Positions 38,142 through 47,381 are shown, counted from the stretch's first letter. The stretch is DNA of 64,000 nucleotides from Marinobacter lipolyticus SM19 (GCF_000397065.2 NZ_KE007317.1:438969-502968); one strand, 5' to 3'. Program-made: numbers and translations. Notes: generated by a model from the letters alone, not told the origin.

Positions 38142-38348
38142 CCTGGCTCCTCCCTGAATGATTTGCAGTTGCCCGACGCAGATTCCTTGCGGGTGATCCT
38201 AGTTTTCCAAACGATTAAAACAATTGCTGTTCATTAAAAGTATTCCATGCCCAGGAAAGGCGCAAGCGAAGTTCTGGGAATATTTCCACCGGAAAATTGG
38301 AGAAAATGACGGGCTAAGGAGCTTACAGTTTGAACCACAAACGCAATA

Positions 38349-38364
38349 TGGCTTCACCAATGCC
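38349..38364 (+). promoter_or_regulatory. Sigma-54-like (-24/-12) element before the NRPS unit
   Basis: TGGCTTCACCAATGCC matches the pattern TGGC-N8-TGC with the correct 12-nt GG-to-GC spacing. Predicted transcription start would be near 38376, giving a leader of about 180 nt before the 89-codon ORF. The match is partial (the -12 box is ATGC rather than TTGC), so this is a candidate only. PrsR, encoded 7 kb upstream, is a sigma-54 activator. Confidence 0.35.
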
Positions 38365-38442
38365 CGTCGCTAGGGAGACATGATCCGAGGCTCGAACCGT
38401 GAGTTGCGGCGCGGGCTCCTAGCACAACGTCCCCTCCTATGC

Positions 38443-38484
38443 TAGCTTACATAATGTAACATCTTGTTAGCACTCTGCTAGCCA
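38443..38484. promoter_or_regulatory. Palindrome cluster, possible operator
   Basis: A perfect 13-bp palindrome TTACAT-A-ATGTAA (38447-38459) lies between two GCTAGC palindromes about 34 bp apart (first at 38441, second near 38475). The arrangement looks like an operator for a dimeric regulator in the leader of the NRPS unit. No known site was recognised. Confidence 0.35.
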
Positions 38485-38554
38485 TAAGCTGACGGGGGCC
38501 GGCGATAATCCCTGCCGATTCCTCGCATGAATCTCTAACAAGGAAGCCAATGAG

Positions 38555-38824
38555 ATGAATGTCAGCAAGCCTTCTCCCGGTCAACCAGTCTTTCCCAACG
38601 TGTTTCGGATTACCGTTTCTACCGGTCCGGAAAACGACACGCCCGTTGCGATGGTGCTGTCCAGGACAACCAATAAAAGACTGAAACATCCGCCAGTCCA
38701 GTTCACAAGTCGCCCACCGGAGGCGCTCGTCCGGGCGGGGAAGAAACCCGTAAGCCCGCTTGGCATGTCCGCTCGAAAAGTAACAATAACCAGTTTGAGC
38801 TCTCGACAGGTTAGCCCCTTATGA
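38555..38824 (+). CDS. Small ORF overlapping the NRPS start
   Basis: An 89-codon ORF whose stop overlaps the NRPS start as ATGA, a typical sign of translational coupling. AGGA lies 10 nt before its ATG, a long but usable spacing. The peptide is basic, rich in Pro, Ser, Val and Thr, with no Cys or membrane segment. It is not MbtH-like: it lacks the family's conserved Trp pattern. I do not recognise it. It may be a leader ORF controlling NRPS translation or a small partner protein, or may not be functional at all. Confidence 0.45.
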   Translation: MNVSKPSPGQPVFPNVFRITVSTGPENDTPVAMVLSRTTNKRLKHPPVQFTSRPPEALVRAGKKPVSPLGMSARKVTITSLSSRQVSPL

Positions 38825-41800
38825 AAACCACCTCACTGACCGACCTTAACCACCATGCTCCACTCCAGTTCGGTGAACTGGAGTGTACCGCTGAGACCAC
38901 CGAGGCCCAGCGGCAAATCTGGCTGGCTGCACAATTCAGTGAAGACGCCAATGCGGCGTTCAATGAGTCAATGTTCGTTAAACTCCACGGCGAAGTGAAT
39001 CAGACGGCGCTGATGTCGTCGCTGGAAACGCTTTGGAATCGCCACCAGGCGATACGTGGTTGCTTCAGCGACGATGGCCGGGAAATGATCGTCTACAAGG
39101 AACGCCCTGCCCCCCTTCAGGTTCATGACTACGTGCCGCTGGCATCAGACACTAAACAGGGACAACTTGAAGCTTTGGCTCACGAGGTGGTCGTCGAGGC
39201 ATTCGATCTTCTTAATGGTCCCCTCGCCAGATTCGATGTCATCCGGTATGACGAAACCGACACTCGCATACTTCTGACCTTGCATCACTCTGTGTGCGAT
39301 CACTGGTCACTTTATAGACTGGCAAGTGAACTGGGTGATCTGTACTCATCTGCATGTGCCCCGTCAACGTCAGCACCACTGGAACCGCCACCCTCGTTCA
39401 TCGATTACACCGAGTGGGAGCGCAGCGAGGAGCTCCGGCCACTTCGGGAGCAGAGCCTGAACTATTGGGTCGAGCGCCTTTCCAACGGCATTCCAACCCT
39501 TGACTTACCGTACGACAGGCCTCAGCCATTGCACCGGATTTTCGAAGCCAACCACCTGGACAAGGAGCTGCCCTCCAGCCTTGTATCCGAGCTCAGGAGA
39601 CTGTCCGCCGAAAACAACATCCCGATTACCACAATCCTGATTGCTTCTTTTGCTGCCTATCTCAACCGGATTTCTGGCTGCACGGACATTGTTCTGGCTA
39701 TTCCTTTTGCCCGCCAAATAGCAAAAGGAGAGCCCAGTCTGGTAGGGCACTGTGTCAACGTTATTCCACTCCATATTTCCGTCGAGGAACAGGACACTTT
39801 CAAATCACTGCTTCAGCGCACACACCAATGCGTACTAGAGGCCGTCGAGCACCAGCATGTCACCTTAAGCACTATAATGCGGACTCTGGGGGTATCCCCT
39901 GATCCGTCAAAACCATCACCGGTCTCGGTTCTGTTCAGGGTGGATCAGTCCATTGAAACTGATTTCCGGTTCGCTGGACTGGATGTGCGCATTAAACCCA
40001 ATCCCCGGGTACTCGAACGTTTTGATCTGAATCTCAATATCACTCTGCAGGAACAGTCAGCTGAGATGGAGTGTACGCACAACCTCCAGCTCTGGAATAC
40101 GGACACCATGGATCGCCGTATGGATGAGCTGTTGCTGCTCATACAGGGCGTCCTGGAAGATCCCGATTGCGAATTACCCCAATTCAAACTGATACGTGAC
40201 AGTGATCTGGCGCAATATCGCGCAGAATGGAATGCCGTTATTCGGCCTTATGAATTGAACACCAAAAGTCTCCATGGGCTGATCGAATCAGCCGTGGATC
40301 AATTCCCTGATAACACTGCCCTGGTATTTGAAGGAAATCAGCTCAGCTACCGCGAGCTGGACTCACAGGCCAACCAGCTTGCACACTGGTTGATTGAACA
40401 GGGCGTGAGGGCTGAAACAATTGTTCCGATTCTGATGGATCGGTCGATGGAAATGCTGATTGCCATCAACGGTGTTCTGAAAGCCGGCGGCGCCTATCTA
40501 CCTCTGGACCCCGAGCACCCATACGATCGCCTGGCCTTTATTATCGACGAAGTACAGGCCGGCGTCGTACTGACCCAGTCAACTCTACAGGATCGGGTAC
40601 CAAGAAATGGCAAAGCCATCTCCATTGACGGAAATGGTATGGTCCTCGGCCAGTACAGCAACACGCGACCAGACATTGTCTTCTCGCCGGATCAGCTCGC
40701 CTATGTAATGTATACATCCGGCTCCACCGGACAACCCAAGGGCGTCATGCTGGAACACCGGTCCATCTGCAATCACATGTTGTGGATGCTGGAGACCTTC
40801 CCACTCGATGGCTCCGACGCCGTCATGCTGAAAACGCCCTATACCTTTGACGTGTCACTCTGCGAGCTGTTTTTACCATTAATGACCGGAAGTCAACTCG
40901 TGATTGCCCGGCCCGGTGGGCATAAAGATCCTGATTATCTGATTGGTCTTATCAACCAGCATCAAATCACACAGATTCATTTTGTTCCGTCCCTGGCTTA
41001 CCTCTTCCTGAATGCCTGCAACCATACTCAATGTCCCAGCATTCGCCGCTTTCTGCTGACCGGAGAGGCCGTCAGTACCGAACTGGAAAACCGCTTCAAA
41101 GAAAGCTTTCCAGAAGCCGAATGCTGGAATCTTTACGGTCCAACGGAGGCAGCCGTTCACGCCAGCAGTTGGCTGTGTGGGCAGGAAAAATCTGAGCATA
41201 CGGTGCCAATAGGAAGCGCTCTGCCGAATACCCGGCTTTATGTAGTCGACAGCCGGATGAACCTGGTTCCACCAGGACTGGTCGGTGAGCTGTTAATCGG
41301 CGGCGTACAGGTTGCAAGAGGGTATATCAATCGCCCGGAACTGACCGCCGAAAGATTTGTGGATGACCCTTTTTCAGAAGAACCATTCAAGGCCTATCAC
41401 ACAGGGGACCTGGTAAGAATGCGGTCTGATGACGTTCTGGAATATATCGGCAGGAACGACTTTCAGGTGAAAGTAAGAGGCTTGCGAATTGAACTGGGGG
41501 AAATTGAATCCATCATACTGCGTTATCCAGGCATCACGCAGTGTGCGGTACTTGTCAGGGAAGACCGGGACAAGGACCAGCGACTGGTCGCCTATATCGT
41601 TGCCGATACAGAATTGACAAGCTGGCTGGCCGACCTGAAAACGCATATTGGCCAAACTCTGCCCGACTACATGATGCCCCAGCACTTTATTCAACTGACT
41701 ACCCTGCCCCTGATCTCCAGTGGAAAGGTGGACCGTAAAGCCCTCCCCGCTCCCGATCTGACGGCTATTACCGGCCCTGACTACGCCCCCCCTGAGACCC

Positions 41801-44800
41801 AACTGGAATCGGAACTGAGTCAGGTCTGGTCCGATGTTCTCGGAGTACTAAAGGTCAGTGTCACCGCTGACTTCTTTGATTTGGGCGGGCATTCTCTTCT
41901 TGGGGCCCAGATGCTGGCACAGATCAAAAGCCGGTATGGCGTTACTCTCGGCCTGGGCAAGCTGTTCGAGGCACCCACGGTTCGCACCATGGCAGAGCTG
42001 ATCACACGATCAACCGAAAGGGAGGAACGCTCCCCCACGATCCCGCGCCGACCAAAAGACGCCGTGGTTTATGCAACGCCGCAGCAGCAAGTCTGGTACC
42101 TGTACGAAAAAATCTCGCCCGACGCTTTTGCTTTCAATCTGCCGGCCGTATTCCGCTTCGAGGGCGACCTGGATATTTCCGCCCTGGAAAAGGCCTTGCG
42201 GACTATCCTGAGACGTCACGAGATCTTACGTGCCAACTTTGTCAATATTGATGGCCAAATACAAATCCTGGTTGATGATGCTCGGTCCATAAGTCTGGCG
42301 CCGCAACCGATGTCGGATTATGGGACCAGTGATATCGGGCCTCTTGAGACCGCACTTCTGGCCGACGTCGCTACCGGCTTTGATATTGAATCCGAGCCGC
42401 TCTTCAAAGTCCGCTTGATCCGGGCCGATGACAACGACCACATTCTGTTTTTTCTGATTCACCATCTGGTGTTTGATGGCTGGTCATTTGACCTGCTACT
42501 GAAAGAGATGTGTACGCTCTACAACGCCTATTCCAAAGGCCTGGAGAACCCGCTGGCTCCTCTGCCGGTGCAGTTCCAGGATTACGCGTTCTGGCAACAT
42601 GACTGGCTCCAGAGTCAGGCCATGGACAGCCATTTAGCCTATTGGAATGAAACATTGAGCGGTGACCTGCCCATTCTGAACTTGCCACTTGATTTTGAGC
42701 GGCCTTACGCTCAGCCTCACCGCTCAAAAGGTGTTCAGTTCCATATCAGCCAAACCGCCGTGGATGCACTGGAATCTCTTGCGCTACGTCATCAGACCAC
42801 CTTTTTTATGGTGTTGATGGCTTTGTACGTGCTGATGCTTCATCGCTTCAGCCGCCAATCAGACCTGATTGTGAACGTGCCGGTTTACGCAAGACACCAG
42901 GAAGAACTGAGCGGCCTGATGGGACCGTTAATCAACGTTCTGGTTTGCCGCTTCAAGCTGACGCCAGACCAGTCATTTGGCGACCTGGTTCAGCATGTCA
43001 AGAAAACGGTTCTGGCGGGCATGGATCATCAGGATATCCCCTTCGGCACACTCGTGCGGGAGATCAACCCTCCACGAGACCCCTCCAGAAACCCCATTGC
43101 CCAGACGTTATTCAACTATCAGGATGTGCGTAACCGTCAGGATCAGATGGACGGTATTCAACGATCCAAGATCAACCTGGATCGTTCGGGAGTGGAAACC
43201 GACCTGGACGTCTGGTTCGAAAGAAAAGCCCAGGGTATCGAAGCCGGTTTCGAGTACCCTGTAGCGTTATTCCAGCGGAAAACCATTGATGCTTTCGTTG
43301 CAAGTTTCAAAGACAGTATCCAAGTGCTTACTGAAAAACAGGATGCAATCAATATCAAAGAGTTGGTAACCGCAAGCGAGGAAGAACTGGATAAAATAAC
43401 CACTTGGAACAGCACCTCACATGATTGGCCTTTCGGGCACGGCTTTCTCTCGGAGTTCCAAAGTCAGGTCACCAGACATCCAGACAAATCAGCCTGTCAC
43501 TCGGGCGAGGCTATTTACAGCTATAGTCAGTTGCTTCAGCGAGCCAATCAGCTGGCACGGTACTTCGCCGACAAAGGGGTTCAGAGTGGCGACATCGTAG
43601 CGCTCATGCTTGAACGTAACGTCGACCTTCCTGCAACCATCATCGGACTCTGGAAGTTGGGTGCGGCCTATGTTCCTCTTGATCCCTCCTACCCACAAGA
43701 ACGTATCAAAGCCATTATGGGCGTCGCTCAGGCGAGACATTTGATATCGTATTCAACCTACCAAGACACCCTGCCCGCACATGATGGCATCACAGTCTTC
43801 ATGGATGCGGATTCCCGGACTATAGCCGACCTCGACCCCAGCGACGTCACAATATCGATGCATCCAGACCAACTGGCCTATGTTATATTCACCTCCGGCT
43901 CCACCGGCGTCCCAAAGGGCGTTGAAATTAGTCAGGGAGCACTGCACAACTTTCTCAAAGCCGTGTCCGAGAAACCGGGACTCAAGGAAGATGATCGGTT
44001 GCTGGCCATCACGACGTTGGCATTTGATATCTCCTTGCTGGAACTGTTTTTGCCGCTGACCGTTGGGGCTACCTTGGTCATCGCGTCGTCCGCTCAGGCC
44101 AGCGACCCGTACCAGCTTTGTTCACTAATTCAACGACACAGCATCACAACTTTTCAGGGCACCCCTGCGACCTGGCGGCTTCTGGTGAATAGCGGGTTTG
44201 ATGCCGAACCATCACTCAAGGGATTGGTCGGAGGCGAAAAATTACCTGCCGACCTTGCCGAACAGCTCATAAACAAGGGTGTCGAACTATGGAACATGTA
44301 TGGCCCGACAGAAGCGACTGTCTGGACCAGCTGCTATCATGTCACCGCCGGCACCGAAGGGGCGCTGCCGCGAATTCTGATAGGACGGCCACTGGCCAAC
44401 ACCCAGCTGCACATTCTGGACGCACAGGGCAATACTCTGCCGCTCGGTGTCTACGGAGAACTCTGTATTAGTGGGGCCGGCCTCGCCAACGGCTACCGGC
44501 GCAATCCCGAGCAGACGACCGAGCGTTTCATCGAACGTTCCAACAATCAACGTCTGTATCGCACCGGAGATTGGGCTCGCTGGACATTCGATGGACAAGT
44601 TGAGTTTGGCGACCGTATCGATAATCAGGTCAAGATTCGCGGTTATAGAATCGAGCTTGAGGATATCGAAATCCATCTGCGCACCCACCCTGCAATTGCC
44701 GATACTGCAGTAGTTGTGCAAAATTTCGGCCCAGATGACCAGAGACTGACAGCCAATATTGTGTACTCCGGGCAGACGCGGCCCACCAGTAGTGAACTGC

Positions 44801-45267
44801 GCAAGTACCTGCGCCGCTACTTACCGGACTATATGATTCCCCAGCACTTTGCCACGCAGGACGAACTACCGTTGCTTCCCTCAGGCAAAGTGAATCGCAA
44901 GTTGCTCGCACTATCAGGCAGCGCACCAGCGCCCAATCGGGTTTCCCACCGTGCACCAACGGAGAGTGAAGCTCAGTTGATGTCTATTTGGAAAGCGATG
45001 CTCAAACGCGACGATGTGACGCTGGAAGATCAATTCCTGGACGTCGGAGGGCACTCCCTGCTTGCACTCAAAGTCATTGTCGACGTTGAAAAAGCGTTAG
45101 GAGTAAGGCTTATGCCCCAGGATTTGTGGGTCAATACCCTGGAGCAACTAGCGAAACTCATTGATCAGGAGCGACCGCTGCCGAGCGGCGATCACGATAT
45201 GGCGCCAGAAAACATAAACAAAGCTCCCCGGAGAAGCATTTTCAAACGGCTTTTTGGTTCCCCATAG
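38821..45267 (+). CDS. Two-module non-ribosomal peptide synthetase (C-A-T-C-A-T)
   Basis: 2148 residues. Module 1: condensation domain with HHSVCDHW near 155 (usual HHxxxDG has His for Gly), adenylation domain with YTSGSTGQPKG near 630 and carrier site DLGGHSLL near 1021. Module 2: condensation domain with intact HHLVFDGWS near 1213, adenylation domain with FTSGSTGVPKG near 1692, carrier site DVGGHSLL near 2076. No thioesterase, reductase or epimerase domain; the C-terminus after the last carrier is a short basic tail. Reading the specificity positions by alignment with EntF and GrsA gives DVCHLTLVHK for A1 (unassigned) and DILQLGMVWK for A2, close to the glycine code DILQLGLIWK. The starting condensation domain suggests an acyl or peptidyl donor. 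Two hydrolases encoded next could release the product. Confidence 0.95.
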   Translation: MKTTSLTDLNHHAPLQFGELECTAETTEAQRQIWLAAQFSEDANAAFNESMFVKLHGEVNQTALMSSLETLWNRHQAIRGCFSDDGREMIVYKERPAPLQVHDYVPLASDTKQGQLEALAHEVVVEAFDLLNGPLARFDVIRYDETDTRILLTLHHSVCDHWSLYRLASELGDLYSSACAPSTSAPLEPPPSFIDYTEWERSEELRPLREQSLNYWVERLSNGIPTLDLPYDRPQPLHRIFEANHLDKELPSSLVSELRRLSAENNIPITTILIASFAAYLNRISGCTDIVLAIPFARQIAKGEPSLVGHCVNVIPLHISVEEQDTFKSLLQRTHQCVLEAVEHQHVTLSTIMRTLGVSPDPSKPSPVSVLFRVDQSIETDFRFAGLDVRIKPNPRVLERFDLNLNITLQEQSAEMECTHNLQLWNTDTMDRRMDELLLLIQGVLEDPDCELPQFKLIRDSDLAQYRAEWNAVIRPYELNTKSLHGLIESAVDQFPDNTALVFEGNQLSYRELDSQANQLAHWLIEQGVRAETIVPILMDRSMEMLIAINGVLKAGGAYLPLDPEHPYDRLAFIIDEVQAGVVLTQSTLQDRVPRNGKAISIDGNGMVLGQYSNTRPDIVFSPDQLAYVMYTSGSTGQPKGVMLEHRSICNHMLWMLETFPLDGSDAVMLKTPYTFDVSLCELFLPLMTGSQLVIARPGGHKDPDYLIGLINQHQITQIHFVPSLAYLFLNACNHTQCPSIRRFLLTGEAVSTELENRFKESFPEAECWNLYGPTEAAVHASSWLCGQEKSEHTVPIGSALPNTRLYVVDSRMNLVPPGLVGELLIGGVQVARGYINRPELTAERFVDDPFSEEPFKAYHTGDLVRMRSDDVLEYIGRNDFQVKVRGLRIELGEIESIILRYPGITQCAVLVREDRDKDQRLVAYIVADTELTSWLADLKTHIGQTLPDYMMPQHFIQLTTLPLISSGKVDRKALPAPDLTAITGPDYAPPETQLESELSQVWSDVLGVLKVSVTADFFDLGGHSLLGAQMLAQIKSRYGVTLGLGKLFEAPTVRTMAELITRSTEREERSPTIPRRPKDAVVYATPQQQVWYLYEKISPDAFAFNLPAVFRFEGDLDISALEKALRTILRRHEILRANFVNIDGQIQILVDDARSISLAPQPMSDYGTSDIGPLETALLADVATGFDIESEPLFKVRLIRADDNDHILFFLIHHLVFDGWSFDLLLKEMCTLYNAYSKGLENPLAPLPVQFQDYAFWQHDWLQSQAMDSHLAYWNETLSGDLPILNLPLDFERPYAQPHRSKGVQFHISQTAVDALESLALRHQTTFFMVLMALYVLMLHRFSRQSDLIVNVPVYARHQEELSGLMGPLINVLVCRFKLTPDQSFGDLVQHVKKTVLAGMDHQDIPFGTLVREINPPRDPSRNPIAQTLFNYQDVRNRQDQMDGIQRSKINLDRSGVETDLDVWFERKAQGIEAGFEYPVALFQRKTIDAFVASFKDSIQVLTEKQDAINIKELVTASEEELDKITTWNSTSHDWPFGHGFLSEFQSQVTRHPDKSACHSGEAIYSYSQLLQRANQLARYFADKGVQSGDIVALMLERNVDLPATIIGLWKLGAAYVPLDPSYPQERIKAIMGVAQARHLISYSTYQDTLPAHDGITVFMDADSRTIADLDPSDVTISMHPDQLAYVIFTSGSTGVPKGVEISQGALHNFLKAVSEKPGLKEDDRLLAITTLAFDISLLELFLPLTVGATLVIASSAQASDPYQLCSLIQRHSITTFQGTPATWRLLVNSGFDAEPSLKGLVGGEKLPADLAEQLINKGVELWNMYGPTEATVWTSCYHVTAGTEGALPRILIGRPLANTQLHILDAQGNTLPLGVYGELCISGAGLANGYRRNPEQTTERFIERSNNQRLYRTGDWARWTFDGQVEFGDRIDNQVKIRGYRIELEDIEIHLRTHPAIADTAVVVQNFGPDDQRLTANIVYSGQTRPTSSELRKYLRRYLPDYMIPQHFATQDELPLLPSGKVNRKLLALSGSAPAPNRVSHRAPTESEAQLMSIWKAMLKRDDVTLEDQFLDVGGHSLLALKVIVDVEKALGVRLMPQDLWVNTLEQLAKLIDQERPLPSGDHDMAPENINKAPRRSIFKRLFGSP

Positions 45268-45341
45268 CCGACAGCTTGAGCATTCAAGGATTGGGCTAAC
45301 ATCGACAGCTGGACCGTGGAAGTTCTAGGAGCGGGTAACGA

Positions 45342-46127
45342 GTGGAAGCGTTTTACTTTGGACCATCTGAAAGCTATTTGCTTGGGGTTTTCCATCCCCG
45401 GCAAAGCACTAGCCGGAATGAAGCTGTCGTCCTGTGTAACCCTTTTGGACAGGAGTATCTGCGGGCCCACAAATCCATGCGCAGACTGGCGATCAATCTA
45501 TCCAAACTCGGATATTCAGTCCTCAGATTCGACTATCGGGGTACCGGTGACTCAGCCGGGGATCTGACAGGGGTAACCGCTGACCACTGGGTCGAAGACA
45601 TTGAACATGCGATTCAGGAGGCTGTCGATATGGCGGCCGTACCCAAAGTCGCATTAATAGGCCTGCGTCTGGGTGCTTTAGTGGCAGCAAAAGCCGCTAA
45701 GAATAACAATCAGGTATCCCGTCTGGTGATGTGGGATCCGATAGCGGATGGATCATCTTACCTGCACGATATCATATCCACTGTTCTGGAAGCCCAGAAT
45801 CAGGGTAGCCGTTCACGAATCCTTAAAGCGGACGGCACTCTCCATTTCAACGGTTTTTCCATGCCGCTACCATTCCAGGAAAACCTCTCGAACCTGCGAC
45901 TGGATGATCTGGCTACAACTGTATCAGCGCCGATCGCTCAAATTGTTTCCCATGAAACCGAAGCTTTTACCAACTTGAGCCAACAGCTATCCGAACGGTC
46001 TGACTTCTACTACGAACTGGCGCCGGCACCTCATGACTGGAATTACGTAGACCATGTTGGCGGTATCCTCTGGCCCAAACCAGTGATTGATGCCATTGAA
46101 GCGTATTTCGATCAACGGGCTTTTTGA
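45342..46127 (+). CDS. Exosortase A-associated alpha/beta hydrolase (type 2-like), nucleophile Ser absent
   Basis: Alpha/beta-hydrolase-fold protein of 261 residues resembling the exosortase A system-associated hydrolases. The oxyanion region LCNPFGQEYLRAHKSMRRLA and VLRFDYRGTGDSAGDL are clear. The nucleophile elbow reads IGLRLGALVA, with no Ser at the expected G-x-S-x-G centre. A late His is present in APHDWNYVDH. GTG start at 45342 with GGAG 10 nt upstream. It follows the NRPS by 74 bp and precedes the second hydrolase by 16 bp. It may bind rather than hydrolyse, or use another nucleophile. Confidence 0.85.
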   Translation: MEAFYFGPSESYLLGVFHPRQSTSRNEAVVLCNPFGQEYLRAHKSMRRLAINLSKLGYSVLRFDYRGTGDSAGDLTGVTADHWVEDIEHAIQEAVDMAAVPKVALIGLRLGALVAAKAAKNNNQVSRLVMWDPIADGSSYLHDIISTVLEAQNQGSRSRILKADGTLHFNGFSMPLPFQENLSNLRLDDLATTVSAPIAQIVSHETEAFTNLSQQLSERSDFYYELAPAPHDWNYVDHVGGILWPKPVIDAIEAYFDQRAF

Positions 46128-46143
46128 TACATAAGGAGTGACC

Positions 46144-47064
46144 ATGCAGGAGCAAGTAGTCATGGTCGGAGATGACCTGCCTCTGGTTGGAGTGCTCAGT
46201 GAACCCGACCCCGATAAAAATTCAGCACCAGATACTGCTGTCATCCTGCTGAATTCAGGTGTCATACATCGCGTGGGCTCCTGCAGGCTGTCAGTCACGC
46301 TGGCTCGTAACCTGTCCGAACGTGCAGGGCTCGCCACTTTTCGATTCGACTTCTCCGGCATTGGGGACAGCGAAGCTCGCCGAGGCACGTTAACCGCTGC
46401 TCAGGCAGCGGTAGAGGAGGTGCAGGAGGTCATGGACCACCTGAATCAATGGAAGCAGTTTGACCGCTTCATACTCTATGGATTGTGTTCAGGAGCCTTC
46501 GCGTCATACCGCACAGCCCTCTGCGACGGAAGGGTCATCGGCACAGTGCAGCTTGACGGGTACTGCTACCAAACCTGGAAGAGCTCCATACTGCACTACG
46601 CACCAAGGATTCTCTCTCCATCTCGCTGGGTCCAGTTTGTTTTACGCAAGCTGGGTTTGGTTAAGTTTAAAAAGGGTGCGGAGGTCTCAGGTATTGAGGA
46701 GCGCTACTTTGAAGTCCCGAATTTTGCGGGCTATCCACCCCGGCAAGAAGTGACAAAGGGGCTGCGAGAACTGAATGAACGTGGTTTGAGCATGCTCTAT
46801 GTGTTCTTTGGGAATGAATACTACAAATATCAGGATCAGTTTGAGGACTGCTTCAAGCCCGTTGTCTTCGGCGACAACCTGACGGTGATTCACCATCCAC
46901 ACGCTACGCATATTCTGTCAGAGCCTGAAGAAAGAAAGGCTGTTGTCGAGTCCATTTCAGACTGGGCTCAGGACCTGATTAAACACACTCAACAACCCGA
47001 CCGCAATGGCAGCGAGACGGGGCACAGGGTCTCCCTAAGCGCCAGCAACGAAGCCCCAAACTAG
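46144..47064 (+). CDS. Exosortase A-associated alpha/beta hydrolase (type 1-like)
   Basis: Alpha/beta hydrolase of about 306 residues. The nucleophile elbow is LYGLCSGAFASYR with Ser in place; TFRFDFSGIGDSEARRG precedes it and a late His lies in VIHHPHATHILSEPEE. The ATG at 46144 has AAGGAG 5 nt upstream; the GTG two codons earlier lies inside that site. The pair of hydrolases is characteristic of exosortase A/EPS loci. Here they directly follow an NRPS without a thioesterase, so release or transfer of the peptidyl product is a reasonable inference. Confidence 0.87.
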   Translation: MQEQVVMVGDDLPLVGVLSEPDPDKNSAPDTAVILLNSGVIHRVGSCRLSVTLARNLSERAGLATFRFDFSGIGDSEARRGTLTAAQAAVEEVQEVMDHLNQWKQFDRFILYGLCSGAFASYRTALCDGRVIGTVQLDGYCYQTWKSSILHYAPRILSPSRWVQFVLRKLGLVKFKKGAEVSGIEERYFEVPNFAGYPPRQEVTKGLRELNERGLSMLYVFFGNEYYKYQDQFEDCFKPVVFGDNLTVIHHPHATHILSEPEERKAVVESISDWAQDLIKHTQQPDRNGSETGHRVSLSASNEAPN

Positions 47065-47381
47065 CCGCCCGAGCCCCCACCTCCCTCAGAGGCATTGCTG
47101 CGATTTTCGCAGCACCACCTTTTGTTCGCCGTTAAGCCCGACGAGCTCCACTATGGCGTAGTAAGGTGCAACGAGATGCTTCATCAGGCTCGCGGAGATG
47201 ACCAGCCCAGGCACAAAAGCTTTAGGCCATTAACTCCCGCTCTCACTTATTGAATAAAAAACGAACAGATATAATCACAAAAACTAGCCTTCGCCTTTGA
47301 ATATTGTCCTTATATGCCATGCTTACAGAAGGTAAATTCGAAACAAACACCTCAAAACCAATTGTCGCAGAGGGTGCTGTC
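47065..47381. other. Intergenic region with hairpin and possible degraded ORF
   Basis: About 317 bp between the second hydrolase and the calcium-repeat lipoprotein. It holds a perfect 7-bp hairpin GCTGCGA-TTT-TCGCAGC (47097-47113), a weak terminator candidate since its T run starts several bases downstream. The minus strand over about 47088-47222 reads as roughly 45 protein-like codons with no clear start, perhaps a remnant. The remainder is AT-rich, presumably promoter sequence for the next gene. Confidence 0.45.

Larger units (their letters stand above)
38142..38554. other. Regulatory intergenic region upstream of the NRPS unit
   Basis: About 410 bp without a supported gene. It separates the leftward ATP-grasp pair from the rightward NRPS pair, so both promoters must lie here. 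It holds an AT-rich block (about 38200-38250), a -24/-12-like element, and a palindrome cluster listed separately. Confidence 0.6.

Noticed and set aside
37933..38157. 74-codon plus-strand ORF
   Set aside because: Antisense to the 77-codon ORF that has a strong ribosome site and coupling to the ligase gene.
38370..38430. tRNA-like GGCTCGAACC stretch upstream of the NRPS unit
   Set aside because: No cloverleaf can be formed around it and no acceptor-stem pairing was found.
47154..47170. TGGC...GTGC element before the calcium-repeat lipoprotein gene
   Set aside because: GG-to-GC spacing is 13 instead of 12.
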